From assembly GCF_040869045.1 (NCBI RefSeq), contig NC_090321.1, forward strand, positions 137,011,689-137,075,688: a stretch of 64,000 nucleotides of DNA, in the 5' to 3' direction. The notes below the pieces were generated by a model. It worked only from the letters and a program-made list of their open reading frames with translations, made no database searches and had not been told where the DNA came from. The DNA is from Eurosta solidaginis (lineage: Eukaryota; Arthropoda; Insecta; Diptera; Tephritidae). How positions within the stretch are numbered: position 1 is the stretch's first letter; each line of letters opens with the position of its first letter. Positions 32,484 to 43,620 of this stretch are shown here, piece by piece. The translations under genes were made by a program, and so were the position numbers.

Positions 32484-32491
32484 ATATACAT

Positions 32492-33180
32492 GGTTGCTTG
32501 GTAGACTCAGTACTCCTCTCAGGGAGCCTCGGATAAGAGTCCTAGCGACCATGAGCTGTGTAGTGAATTCCACTTTTGCATTAGGCTCGGCACCTCAATC
32601 AGGGAGCGGGGGAGGTAGGTGCACCTCGGCCACCCTGAGTGAACTGGTCGCGCCTCATTCCATCCCCATTTGTTGCTGGGTATAGTCAGTACTCCTCTCA
32701 GAGAGCCTCGGACAAGAGTCCTAGCGACCATGAGCGGTGTAGTCCACATTTGCATATGGCTCGAAACTTCAACCAGGGAGCGGGGATGATCCTCGGCAAC
32801 CCTGGGTAAACTGTCCGCAACAAATGCCACCCGTATTGGTATTTATTAAGTAACTACCCGTGCCCATCCATCTTTCGACGTATAAGGGGAGCGTATTCCC
32901 TCCTACCAGGGGGGGCGTTGTGCAAAAGGTTGGTTTCCCATAGGTGTGAGGGGGAATCCATGAGCCCGATGGGTTCGTTGAGAGTCTTCCCGTTCACCTT
33001 GGGACCCCTTTGACACTTACCACAGTAAGTTGGCCTCGGCCGTACTGACCTTGGTGAAGTATGCAGTAAGTGATGGTGTTTGCCCTTACATACTTGGTAG
33101 CGCATAAAGTTATTAAGAATTCAGCTCATCAATATCTCCTCGTTATGATGGCGAATGAAAAATGCTCGTCAGATAGTCAG
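32492..33180. repeat. 179-bp tandem duplication and unassigned GC-richer sequence
   Basis: TCAGTACTCCTCTCAG and the following 60 bp (GAGCCTCGGA, then AAGAGTCCTAGCGACCATGAG) occur at 32,507 and again 179 bp later at 32,686. The second half of each unit is more diverged. 32,840-33,110 is GC-richer and unassigned. It resembles the untranslated part of a retrotransposon, but I cannot prove this. Confidence 0.6.
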
Positions 33181-33223
33181 TACCACGCGTGCTAAGTATG
33201 TTTTGTTTTTCACTGTTGGTACT

Positions 33224-33412
33224 TGGCATACCATGTGCGGGTGGTTGTTCGCTGTGCAAGGCGATCGTAGGATATGTATATTTAATAGGCATATTATGTG
33301 CGGATGTTTGTTTGCTGTGAAAGACGATCGTAGGTTATGTATATTTAATTGGCATATTATGTGCGGATGGATGTTCGCCGTGCAAGGCGATGTAGGGTAT
33401 GTATATATTTAA
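33224..33412. repeat. 63-bp tandem repeat, three copies
   Basis: The anchor GTGCGG occurs at 33,235, 33,298 and 33,361. Each unit includes TTCGCTGTGCAAGGCGATCG or a close variant, and ends in ATGTATATTTAAT. The period is exactly 63 bp, so the reading frame is kept through the repeat, but there is no sign of a gene. Confidence 0.9.
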
Positions 33413-33566
33413 TGTTAGGGCTGCGAGTAGGTTATTGTGACGTGGCATTGCGCATGATATGCTATACGGTATCGATATGCTAAATGTAGCTTTCGGGGCT
33501 GCAAACCAGCCCGAACTGAACCGTTTTCATTTCAAAAACCGCACCAGAAACCATCCGAAATGGTTC

Positions 33567-33762
33567 GGGTCGGATCAAAAAAAAATTCCAGCAAAGAAAC
33601 TAAAATTTACTTTAGTCGCCATTTATTTGGCAAATAATTTTGTGACTTAGAAAGTTTTAGGTTTGGGTCGGATCAAAAAAAATTTCAGCAAAGAAATTAA
33701 AAGTTTACTTTAGTCGCCATTTATTTGGCAAATAATTTTGTGACTTAGAAAGTTTTATGTTT
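33567..33762. repeat. 98-bp tandem duplication
   Basis: GGGTCGGATCAAAAAAA starts at 33,567 and again at 33,665. The two units are nearly identical through TTTGTGACTTAGAAAGTTTTA. The nearby GAACCG/CGGTTC-rich sequence (33,520-33,566) resembles 37,773-37,860, on the other side of the RTE insertion. Confidence 0.85.
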
Positions 33763-34070
33763 GACCTTTTCAATTTCGAAGTTACGGCGGTTACTATGGC
33801 AACATTGCATGAATTTTTGTTGTTGACTTAGAGTGAGTTACTTTCCAGAATCTCGAAATACAGGTAACTATTAGCCTAGCTTTATTCAGCATTTGGTAAA
33901 CTTTTTCTGCAGGGAGTGTAACTAGTTTTATAAACTAAAACACTCAAACTCCTCAAGTTTTCGATATTTTTTGTGAGTTTTTAATTGTGTTAGTAAAGTA
34001 CCATGGTAAAATATCTATTAATTATGGTGAGACATATTTGTAATTACTTAATTACTTACTTAATTGGCGC

Positions 34071-35914
34071 TTAACCGTCTAAACGATTATGGCCGTCCAA
34101 CAAGGCGCGCCAGTCGCTCCTTCCCTCCGCCAACCGGCGCCAATTGGTCACACCAAGGGAGTTTAAATCGTTTTCCACCTGGTCCTTCCAACGGAGTGGG
34201 GGCCGCCCTCTACCTCTGCTTACATAGGCGGGTTCCGATAGAAACACCTTCTTGGCCGGAGCATCATCTTTCATTCGCATAACATGGCCTAGCCAGCGCA
34301 GCCACTGCGTTTTAATTCGCTGGACTATGTTGATGCCTGCGTATAGCTCGTACAGCTCATCATTAAATCTTCTTCGGTACTCGCCATCGCCGACGCGTAG
34401 AGGTCCATAAATCTTGCGAAGAACTTTTCTCTCGAATACTCCCAAAGCCGCCTCATCTGCTGTTGTCATGGTCCATGCTTCTGCCCCATATAGCAGGACG
34501 GGTACGATAAGTGACTTGTAGAGTATGATTTTCGTTCGCCGAGAGAGGACTTTACTTTTCAATTGCCTACCTAGTCCAAAGTAGCATTTATTGGCAAAAT
34601 TGATTCTTCCTTGGATTTCAGTACTGATGTTGTTGCTAGTGTTGATGCTGGTTCCCAAATAAACGAAGTCTTTTACTATTTCGAAATTATGGCTGCCAAC
34701 AGTAGCGTGGTTGCCAAGGCGCATATGCGCTGACTCTTTGCTCGATGACAGCAGGTACTTCGTTTTGTCCTCATTCACCATCAAACCCATATTTACCGCT
34801 TCTTTTTCCAGTTTGGAGTAAGCAGAGCTAACAGCGCGGGTGTTTAGGCCGATGATATCAATGCCATCAGCATATACCAGTAATTGCACACTTTTGTAGT
34901 ATATTGTTCCAGTGCGGTTAAGTTCTGCAGCTAGTATAATTTTTTCCAGCATCAAATTAAAGAAATCGCACGATAGGGGGTCACCCTGTCTGAAACCTCG
35001 TTTAGTTTCGAACGGCTCGGAGAGGTCCTTGCCAATTCTGACTGAGCTGATGGTGTTGCTCAACGTCATTTTGCACACATTTTCACACATAGCGGCATAT
35101 AGGCAGCTCCTTTTCGTGCTGTCGAAGGCGGCTTTAAAGTCGACGAAGAGGTGATGTGTGTCGATTATTTTTTCACGGGTTTTTTCCAAGATTTGGCGCA
35201 TTGTGAAAGTCTCGTCGATGGTAGATTTACCAGGTCTGAAGCCGCACTGATAAGGTCCAATCAGCCGGTTCACGGTGGGTTTCAATCTTTCGCACAATAC
35301 ACTTGAAAGGACCTTATATGCGATATTGAGAAGGCTGATTCCACGATAGTTGGTGCATTTTGCAGTATCCCCCTTCTTGTGGACTGGGAAAAGAACACTT
35401 AGATTCCAACCGTCGGGCATGCACTCTTCCGCCCATATTTTGCTAAGAAGCTGCTGCATGCGCCTTACCAACTCCTCGCCGCCGTACTTGAATAGCTCCG
35501 CAGGCAATCCAGCAGGGCCCACGGCCTTGTTGTTTTTCAATCTGGTTATTGCTATTCTAACTTCGTCAAAATCGGGCGGGGGACATATATTCCATCATCA
35601 TCGATTGCGGGATCGGGTTTTTCATCTCTGCGCGCTGAATTGCTGCCTCCATTTAGGAGAACAGAGAAGTGTTCCCTCCATAATCTAAGCACTCTCTGGA
35701 CATCAGTTACAAGGTCGCCGTTTTCCTTCCTACAGGAGTTTGCCCCGGTCTTAAAACCTTCCGTCTGTCGCCGTATTTTTTGGTAAAATTTTCGGGCGTT
35801 ATTCCTAGTGGCTAGCAGCTCAAGCTCCTCGCACTTACGCCTTTCTGATTCTGCTTTTTTCTTCCTGAAAAGGCGTCTCGCTTCCTTTTTCAACTCACGA
35901 TAGCGTTCACACAC
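34071..35914 (-). pseudogene. RTE LINE, reverse transcriptase part
   Basis: A linker frame (35,914-35,552) leads to a 489-codon frame (35,540-34,071). It has NKAVGPAGLPAELFKYGG, NYRGISLLNIAYKVLS, QCGFRPGKSTIDETF, LFVDFKAAFDSTKRS and RGFRQGDPLSCDFFN. It ends with the conserved RLRWLGHVMRM and RGRPPLRWKDQ segment. The palm box is YADG, not YADD (34,864-34,875). A small deletion removes SEFGLPAKLIRL-type residues after LYAAM. Despite the long open frame it should be catalytically dead. Confidence 0.9.
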
Positions 35915-36006
35915 TCTTCTTTTCGCGCTCGCTTTTAACGTAGCCCTGTAGGCAGCGTCTTTTCTTTCAGTTGCAAGGCGGCATTCTTCATCGTACCAGT
36001 TGTTCT

Positions 36007-36974
36007 TTAGTGGTCGCCGGTAACCAATTTTTTCCTCGGCAGCAGTACGAAGTGCTTTGGAAATATGCCCCCACTGCTCCTGTATTCCTTCAGGATGAGT
36101 TGTGCTCTCAGAGAGCAGGTGTGAGAGTCGAGTTGCGAAATCATTGGCAGTCTGTTGTGATTGAAGCTTTTCGACGCCTTTCCTTGTGTTTTTTGTTCCT
36201 TGGTTTTAGCCGCGTTGAGGCGGGTGCGTATTTTGGCTGCAACGAGATAATGGTCCGAGTCGATGTTAGGTCCTCGGATCGTGCGCACATCTAAAACACT
36301 GGAGGTATGCCGTCCGTCTTTCACAACGTGATCGATCTGATTGCGAGTATTTCGATCAGGAGACAGCCATGTAGCTTGATGTATCTTTTTATACATGAAC
36401 CTCGTGCTGGATATGACAATGTTTCGAGCACCGGCAAAGTCAATCAGCTTCAGTCCGTTAGGAGAAGTTTCATTGTGTAGGCTGAACTTTCCGACTGTAG
36501 GGCCAAAAACACCTTCGTTGCCCACCCTGGCGTTAAAGTCACCAAGCACGACTTTTATATCGTGACGGGGGCAGCGCTAGCATGTGCGTTCTAATTGTTC
36601 ATAAAAAGTGTCTTTCACCTCATCGTCTTTCTTCTCTGTCGGCGCATGGGCGCAGATGAATGATATGTTAAAAAATGTTGCTTTTATTCGGATAGCGGCG
36701 AGACGTTCGTCCACAGGTGTGAACGCCAGAACTTGGCGACAAAGTCTCTCTCCCACCACGAATCCGACGACGAAACTGCGCTTATTCGTTTGGCCACTCC
36801 ATATATGACACAATTTTTGATCTTCTTTCTTCCTTGCTTCGTCCAACGCATTTCTTGGATGGCGGTGATGTCAGATTTTGCTTTGACGAAGACATCAACC
36901 AGCCGGACATCTGCACCAATCCCATTCAGGGAGCGGACGTTCCAGGTGCATGTCCTCAATTCATTGTCCTTCAA
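36007..36974 (-). pseudogene. RTE LINE, APE endonuclease part
   Basis: The sequence starts MKDNELRTCTWNVRSLN and continues ITAIQEMRWTKQG, ERLCRQVLAF, FICAHAPTEKKDD and MLGDFNARVGNEGVFGP. It then runs [20 protein letters not shown] and [12 protein letters not shown]. These are the motifs of the RTE clade, whose members are often mis-annotated as craniofacial development protein 2. Frameshifts near 36,800, 36,560 and 36,160 break it. The start at 36,974 agrees with the beginning of homology. Confidence 0.9.
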
Positions 36975-37424
36975 ACGTTTGCCATGGTCGTCATCAATAG
37001 AGAGTGTATTTATTTATATTTATTTACGTGGCGGGTCCCAAGCCCAGCGCACATCCCGCTCAGCGGGGGTGAAATTATTACTTGGCACGTTTATATAGCG
37101 AGCCGCTTGCTCCCAGACAGACGCCCGCTTGCAGCTGCACCTAGAGGTGTACAGACGCTGCCGATGAGATCTCCTCCGGCTAGCCCTTAAACCGATTATG
37201 TCAGAGTGGCCTAGCCAGGTTGTCGCTTTCTCACATTAGCTCACCGCTAAACGGATGTTTAGCGGCTACCCAGAGGATACTTGGCCGCAAGCGACCGGCA
37301 GTAGTGAGCTGCTTGAACCGCATGCAAGAATCGCTCTGGCCATTCCCAGGTGAATGGCGGTCAGAAGCTTTCCCCACTTTCGTGGACTTCTACTCACGGT
37401 CCCACCCTCCGTTGTAATTACTTA

Positions 37425-37582
37425 CTTATTTAATTGGCGCTTAACCGTCTAAACGATTATGACCGTCCAACAAGGCCCACCAGTGACTTCTTCGCTGGAA
37501 AAACTGGCGCCAATTGTTCCTACCAAGGAAATTTAGATCGTTTTCCACCTGGTCCTTCCAGCGGGGTGGTAGCCGCCCTTTG
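37425..37582 (-). mobile_element. Older RTE LINE tail, target of the nested insertion
   Basis: The minus strand holds only the last 150 bp or so of the family. It is more diverged than the copy to its left. GTGAGAC occurs at 34,030-34,036 and 37,598-37,604, outside both elements, and may be its original TSD. Confidence 0.75.
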
Positions 37583-38339
37583 CAATAGTGGTCTGTTATA
37601 TTGTGAGACTATAGTTTTTCATTTCATACCTGTAAAGAATTTCAATCTGTAGGTATTTTATACCGATTGACCCAGGTCGATACATGCATTTAACCATATG
37701 TCATTAGATATTTCATAGGAAATTTGTCTTAATTATCATATGACTAATAATAAATGGGTTAAATTACTTAAAGCGAACCGGTTCAAAGGTGCCCAGAAAC
37801 CGCTCGTGAACCGGTTAGAATTTTGTCAAGGTGGTTCGAACCGGTGAACCGAACCACTCCGCTTTGCTTTAACTTTGCCATTTTCAACCGATGATCTGGA
37901 ATTGGAGTTAATATCACATCAAAACTTGGGCAGATTTTTGCTCTGTTTTGAAGTATTTTGCAACATACCACGATTCAAATCCAATAACGAATAGCTCCTG
38001 TGATATTTGTCTGATTGGAAAACATTGTATGCTGACTATTTAGAAATGGGATTTTTTTTTTTTGTTTTTTTAAAAGACGACAACTTCGTGAAGTCTCACA
38101 CCCTACACATTTTGTTATTTTCATCTTCATAAACTAATTCTATGAGTTTTTTTTCACGAAACAAATGATTGTTGAATTAACAGTTAAGAATTAAGTTATA
38201 TAATGATAATGAATGCATATGACCTTAAAAAATTTCAAATGCAACGTGGCAGTCCTAAGAATTACCTACATTTATATAATATTATATATAATTCGCATTA
38301 CTTACACTCCTAATAAAACAAATCTTTAAATTTAAAAAG
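37583..38339 (+). other. Probable ryanodine receptor intron, no gene seen
   Basis: The sequence is AT-rich. A short segment with alternating GAACCGG and CCGGTTC (37,773-37,860) could form hairpins and resembles 33,500-33,570. The last bases (TTTAAAAAG) give the acceptor of the next exon. A candidate branch site, CTAAT, is at 38,309. Confidence 0.5.
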
Positions 38340-38477
38340 GAACGTGGGCGTTATCGAGATCCTGTTAGAGAATGCCTGAAAGCTCTGCTGTCTATTGGTT
38401 GGCGCATAGAACAGTCCGATATTGATGCTCCACTTAATCATCACGGATCAACCCGACGACAATCCAAACCACAAATC
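38340..38477 (+). CDS. RyR: Ryanodine receptor, internal exon
   Basis: This exon is 46 codons in phase 0, from [20 protein letters not shown] to the residues QSKPQI. It matches the insect ryanodine receptor just before one of its RyR repeat domains, from memory of the family. The acceptor is AAAAAG|GAACG, with a weak pyrimidine tract, and the donor is ATC|GTATGT. The protein is the very large (about 5,000-residue) endoplasmic reticulum calcium release channel of muscle and neurons. The exon has no stop or frameshift. Because the pyrimidine tract is poor, the exon could in principle begin elsewhere, but no other AG lies nearby. Confidence 0.85.
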
Positions 38478-38649
38478 GTATGTATTTTAAATTTCCAATT
38501 GTATCTTCTGAAATGGCAAGTATACTGATAAGTTTTTAGCCTTATTTACTAAAACAATTAATTAGCTTGTTCAAATCTCCATCAAAACTTAACCACCTTT
38601 GCTATATCTGAATGTTGTAGCGTTTCCTTATTAACAGAATGATTTTCAG
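38478..38649 (+). other. Ryanodine receptor intron (172 bp)
   Basis: This short intron has GTATGT at the start and TTTTCAG at the end. It carries no repeats. Its compactness contrasts with the transposon-filled flanks. Confidence 0.8.
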
Positions 38650-38924
38650 AATGAAGGCAGTCCATTCAATTACAATCCACATCCAGTTGACATGACAAAT
38701 CTAACGCTGAGTAGAGAAATGCAGAATATGGCCGAACGTCTAGCCGAAAATTCTCATGACATATGGGCAAAAAAAAAGAAAGAAGAACTTAATTCTTGTG
38801 GTGGAGGTATTCACCCTCAGCTAGTTCCATATGATCTATTGACGGATAAAGAAAAACGTAAAGATCGGGAAAGGTCACAGGAGTTCCTTAAATACATGCA
38901 ATATCAAGGCTATAAACTACATAA
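38650..38924 (+). CDS. RyR: Ryanodine receptor, internal exon (RyR repeat domain)
   Basis: This exon begins in phase 0 with [20 protein letters not shown] and continues with [59 protein letters not shown] and [11 protein letters not shown]. This is the conserved RyR repeat (about 85 residues) of the cytosolic region. The donor is ACATAA|GTAAGT, which splits the last lysine codon after two bases. The lysine-rich KKKKEE run and the whole domain are intact. No following exon is found up to the window end at 64,000. Confidence 0.92.
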
Positions 38925-39539
38925 GTAAGTATTTCAATATACGTATGTATGCATCTACCTTAATAGTGGCGTAAAGTAATGATATATAAGGGTGTGTAAT
39001 GTTGGAGCTGCGATACTAGCATTAAGATGGTAGTTAAAGTGTTTAATTAGGAATAATCGCACCTCACTAGAGCTTCATTTACGATAGTTGTTTTTTTTTT
39101 TTGCAAGCGAGCTTGAAAAAAACGCTTCAAATAGCTAAACAGTTTCATTATGGCAAAACCATACAGATGGTTTAAGTTTATCAGCTAATTGTTCCTTTTT
39201 TTGCCTGCTATGACATTTTTACTTCTAGCGCAGTATGTTTTTGACACTCAACCAGAGAATTACAAAAACAAAATACATGAAATGCGTGTGACTGTTTGTA
39301 TGTATGTCACCCTGCCGCCACGCTGTTATTTTGTTTTTTTTTTTTTTTTACTTTATCTGCACATTCGTATGTTCACTTCATTCGCTCGTTCACAATAGTG
39401 CGCTATTTTTGAATATGCAACACTATACAACACTAACAATCAGGTCGACAATTACCTAAGCGGTTTTAGTTGAAACCGCTTAGCCAACTCAACTCGATTA
39501 CTTTTTATTGTTGCTTTCCATGCAATTGGGTAAATTAGA
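38925..39539 (+). other. Start of a long ryanodine receptor intron
   Basis: The sequence begins with GTAAGT. It is AT-rich with T runs at 39,088 and 39,331, and I see no feature in it until the LTR element debris starts near 39,540. Confidence 0.6.
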
Positions 39540-40079
39540 TAGTATTTCTCTTCTTCTTTTTAGCCTTGATCTTTTCGCAGAATATTTTTCTCCCTGCTTC
39601 CTCATACCTCAACTTCCTAACATGTAAACTATCCCTAACTGGCTCAACTTTCTTCTTTTCCTCTACTTTTTCCTTTACCTCGTTTGCCCTATCTCTTTTT
39701 AAAATTTCTATCTGCCTATCTTCTATTAATTCCCCGGGCGATCCTGGTTTAAGGCAGAGCTCCCGGACATCTCTGCCAACGCCCGGTTTCCCGCCTCTGG
39801 TTTAAAGACACAAAAGGACGAATCACCTCCACACGCAAAATATTTCATAAAGTGGAAATTCGACTAGCACTTTGTGTCTTTTGCTGCTTCTACCGGGTTC
39901 TTCAAATAGAAATCCACCGGCATGCCACAAGCATAACACAACATAAGGTGAAACGGGGGCGGACAAAACAATTGGTTTTGGACAGGACTAACATTTTGAC
40001 TATGGACATTGGACGACGAACTTGCGACAGGACTAGGAAAATTAGTTGGGATGTTGGATGGTTAGTTTAGGATGGTTTA

Positions 40080-40995
40080 TGTGACAGGGGCACGAGACAT
40101 ATTTTTACTAACTCCTAAATTCCTATTGTCTTTGTTGAACGCCTCTATGCTAAACTCACTCTTCTGACCTTCTGACCAACCCACGTTGTTTGTCCCTAAC
40201 TCGCTGACTGGCTTCGCCCTAGACCTGTTTCCTTAATTAACTTTTCCGCCCTCTTGCATTCGGTCTTCAACTCCGCCAATGTCTCTGTCTTTGTCGCGAA
40301 TTTCAGGTTGGCCTGATACGATTTTAGGTTGCCCTTAATAATTTTGACCAGCTCGCTCTCCGGGATTCTTTGCCTCAGTCGGAACGTTAGGTCGTGGACG
40401 TCAGCATAGTATTCGTCCAAGCTCTCTAGGGGCAGCTGCTTTCGGTCCATAATCTCGCGTATTACCTCGTAGTCTGACTCTGCCGATTTAAATTGAGATA
40501 AAATTTCCCTCTTCAACCCAAAATAGTCAAACGACTAATCATCGGCGTGATCTTCCAGCACCTGCCAATACCACTTGAGAGTGGGCCCTGAAACTAGACA
40601 GTGGAAATCGGAAGACAACTGCTGATAGGAGAACTGGTATTGTACGCGCATTCGTTCCAACCTGAAAACAAAACTTTCCACCGGCATCCCCTTTGCTGAC
40701 CCGTCGAACTTAAGGTGCCATTTGTCTAAATCTACTTTCTTTCGCCCAGAATAGCTGGAGTGGCCGTTGCCTGTATCTGTGTGGTTCGCGGTTCTGTGCT
40801 GGTTCGTGGTGGCATCGCTATCTTGTCCTGGCGTGGACGTGTTCGGTGGAGAGCTGATGCAGCAGGAGCGCGCATAGATGTCTCCACATGAGCGACACGG
40901 TTGCTAAGAGTGGATATATCCTCCCTTACCATTCGCACTTCGCCCATGTGATGATTCATCTCAGCGTTCTGCTGCATCATCACCTCCATCATCAA
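40080..40995 (-). pseudogene. gag capsid gene of the LTR element, broken
   Basis: The N-terminal part (40,995-40,735) is a methionine-rich, coiled-coil-like region. The capsid part in the next frame has a FDGSAKGMPVESFVFRLERM segment and a C-terminal capsid helix region (ESLDEYYADVHDLTFRLRQR, VKIIKGNLKSY, ECKRAEKLI). A frameshift near 40,735, an in-frame TAG at 40,537-40,535 and a further shift near 40,215 break the gene. Gag proteins form the particle that packages the element RNA. Confidence 0.75.
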
Positions 40996-41329
40996 AGAAC
41001 CATCTATGAAAAACTCTACTTTCGCGAAGTGGACTTTAGGTTGAGCCGATTTAACGATTCGAAACTATTTTTAACTCAATTTATTTTTTTATAAAATTCC
41101 AAAAATAAAATGGCTTACTAACAACTCTCTGGTTTCACAAAATTTACAAAAAAATGTTTAGTTTCAAACAAAATTATTTAAATCAAGATTCTAAGAAAAT
41201 GCTCTAATAAGAGAAAAAAAGTTAAAAAAAAAATCAAGGGTAAAAAAAGGTTTTTCAAACAAAAATTTTAAATCTCACACTTTGACTTACCGGTGACTTT
41301 GCTGCTTTCTGGAGGGGATTTTTCCACCC

Positions 41330-41780
41330 CCAGTGGTGGCGGTACTTCTTGCTCTGCGGTGCACCTAGGGAGGATTCCTTAGTATCAAGGTTCACTCTTA
41401 TTTTATTCTCTCGCGTTTACTTTTAGCGTGAAACCGCACTTTAGAAAAAATACTTTTTCACTCGCGCACCCAACAAAACGCACATTGAATACAAAACTTT
41501 TCAATTCACTTTTGGCACTACACTAAAGACCGCGACTTTTCGATTTTGATTGCGGTCGATCAGCGGAATCCCTTTTTATACCCCATTTAGCCTTGCGGCA
41601 TTTATGTCCCCGTAAGGCACGAATAGCCCGATTGCCTTGGTCAAACCAATCCGCGATCGACCCATTCGCGGCGCGTATACACATATGTGCAAGCAACAGT
41701 TCAACCCACTCACACAATCAAACATCCGCTTTGTTAATATCGTAAAGCGGAGAAGGAGATTTGGTTAGCGGTTGCTTACA
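41330..41780 (-). promoter_or_regulatory. Probable 5' LTR with TATA box
   Basis: This segment lies upstream of gag in the element's direction. A TATA box, GTATAAAAAG, is at 41,582-41,573 on the minus strand. The outer end starts with TG (TGTAAGCAACC at 41,780). The inner end and primer-binding site are not clear. No second LTR is in the window to confirm the limits. Confidence 0.5.
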
Positions 41781-42219
41781 CATCTGTTTCATATACCTGC
41801 TTGCGGGTCGTCAGAGAAATCCTCAAAGGATGTCGTTACAAAAACCTTTTTGGCGGCCTGCTGTTTCGCGTCCCAAGGACGTCCCGCAGTTCACTCTCAA
41901 GCTTTCCTCCGCTACCTTCTAGCAGCAAATGCTGCCAAGTGGGCCACATCATCACAGGGTCCAATGCAGTTCATGTCTTGGCCGATGCCATCTTCACAGA
42001 TGCCTCCGGGCTTAGAAATGGCAAACCGTCCCAACTGGCGCATTCGTTGCAGCGTGCTGCCAAAAACACAAGTACCAACCCATCGATACCAGATACTCCA
42101 GCAGCAATCGGGACAGCACAAAGTGTATATCCTTCATCTCTTACTCCCAGAGTGAGGACTACCCTCCCCCCCCCCCCCCCCCCCCCCCTGCCCTATCCAT
42201 CGTCAGCGCAGGGCTCATA
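41781..42219. other. Unassigned open sequence with a C run
   Basis: Two overlapping plus-strand frames (41,772-42,155 and 41,801-42,220) have no recognisable motifs. A run of about 23 C residues at 42,165-42,188 gives a proline stretch in translation. It may be the 5' part of the Jockey element downstream, badly decayed. Confidence 0.4.
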
Positions 42220-43620
42220 AAACTGCGTTGACTGGCAGCCGAGGCATCTAACCGCCTGCCCATACTCCTTTCAATACAGCCACCTGCTAAGTTTATCACC
42301 TCTAAAAAGCGGACTTTTTTTAATTTCAAAAAAAGCTAAACTGGGAAAGCTACACAACCTTCACATATCAATCTTTTCCTGCTCTCCCCATTCCGACTGA
42401 TGTCCGGCAAAAGCGAGCGTGTTTTCCGCAGGTTCATCGCTTCAGCTTCTGCACGCTTTATTCCGGCACGTGGAATACCTGAAATGATACCGCAAATCCT
42501 GGCAGAAGCTGCAATTATGCAAGAAAAACGTGACCTGTCGAGACAACTCGGCCCTAGAAACCCCTTATTAGGAGTCCTCAGCTTGGATATCATGCGGCTG
42601 GTAAATGAACACACACGCAAACCGATCTGCAAACATCTCTGCGGATGTTTGTAAAACTGTGGTCAACCGTCAAATCCTTGTCCAATCCAACCAAAACACA
42701 ATGATAAAGTATCCCATTACTTTCGGCGATAAAAATTTTATCGGATTCTAAGAAATCATGGCTTCCTCAAAATGCATTGCACTACCACCGCGCTAAATGC
42801 CATCAACACTCAGATAAATTATGGGACTAAATCAGGAAAAAACCCCCATCACAAGACGATGCTCGTGGCACTCGAAATTTCAAAGATTAGGAAAATTAAA
42901 CAGGGGGTACAACAGAGTGGTGTCCTATCCCTGCGCTTACGTTTTGTCAATTCTTTTTAATTTTATTCATATCAAAGCTCCCTTTCTCACCAGAAGGAGT
43001 TTACAGTTATTTCCTATGCCGACGACTGCACGATTATGGGCAACGGGGACCCGTCACTTCAATAGATGAATTAGTTTTTAAAAATAAACAGCTATCTCCC
43101 CTGTCCACAAACCAGGGACACCCTAGTAAAACAAACTGCTTGATTAAGACCCGCCTTAACGGCCACTCCATAAGCACTATGATGAGATCCAACTTCCCAA
43201 GTCGTTTTGATCCAGACAAGCATATGGAGGCCCTAAGCAAATTCCACACAGAATCAGCAAAACGCCTTTTGGCAGGACGCGCCCGGTGAAGCGAGTTATC
43301 AAAAATACCATATCCTACTCTTGCAGAAGAAGAAAGCACACTACCAAGGGAAATACGAGTCAAACTGGCCCAACTTCCTTATGGATACTGCAACAGATTT
43401 TAACTTTTAACTTGTCCAGAATGAAACCCCGCCATACGTAATGTATGTCCTGCTAGCGATTTCTCCACATAAGACCAACCATATTTTTCAATTGTAATGT
43501 GGAAACCTACCACCAAAAACCAATCTCCCTATGGTTTCTGAGGAAACTAACAGCTGACAGTTTTCCTTAGATTCCAGTGGGGCGAAAGCACTGTTAACAC
43601 AACAACAATATAATAATTAA
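42220..43620 (+). mobile_element. Jockey-clade LINE relic
   Basis: Frames that shift repeatedly encode the end of an endonuclease (PPAKFITSKKRTFFNFKK). They go on to encode a linker (SASARFIPARGIPE, DIMRLVNEHTRK), LWSTVKSLSNPTK, VQQSGVLS (for VQQGGVLS) and VISYADDCTIM near 43,009-43,040. The C-terminus is LPREIRVKLAQLPYGYCNR, then HKTNHIFQC. The order is that of a Jockey ORF2 with large deletions. The YADD box survives, but stops and frameshifts are frequent. The end continues into the block that is repeated at 51,424. Confidence 0.8.

Larger units (their letters stand above)
34052..37412 (-). mobile_element. RTE-type LINE, nearly full length, nested in an older RTE tail
   Basis: On the minus strand the order is 5' UTR (37,412-36,975), endonuclease (36,974-about 36,000), linker (about 35,914-35,552), RT and C-terminal domain (35,540-34,071), and the tail AATTAAGTAAGTAATTAAG. 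TGTAATTACTTA is present on both sides (34,040-34,051 and 37,413-37,424). The next sequence on the right is the tail of another RTE copy. This element inserted into that tail. Confidence 0.85.
39540..41780 (-). mobile_element. LTR retrotransposon remnant (gag and 5' LTR)
   Basis: On the minus strand a probable LTR (41,780 to about 41,330, starting TGTAAGCAACCGC) is followed by a leader, a gag gene (about 41,000-40,080) and a lysine/glutamate-rich segment to 39,548. No protease, RT or integrase is present, so only the 5' end survives. The clade is not certain. The gag type is like that of insect Ty3/Gypsy or related elements. Its position shortly downstream of the RyR exon suggests an intronic insertion opposite to the gene. 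Confidence 0.7.
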
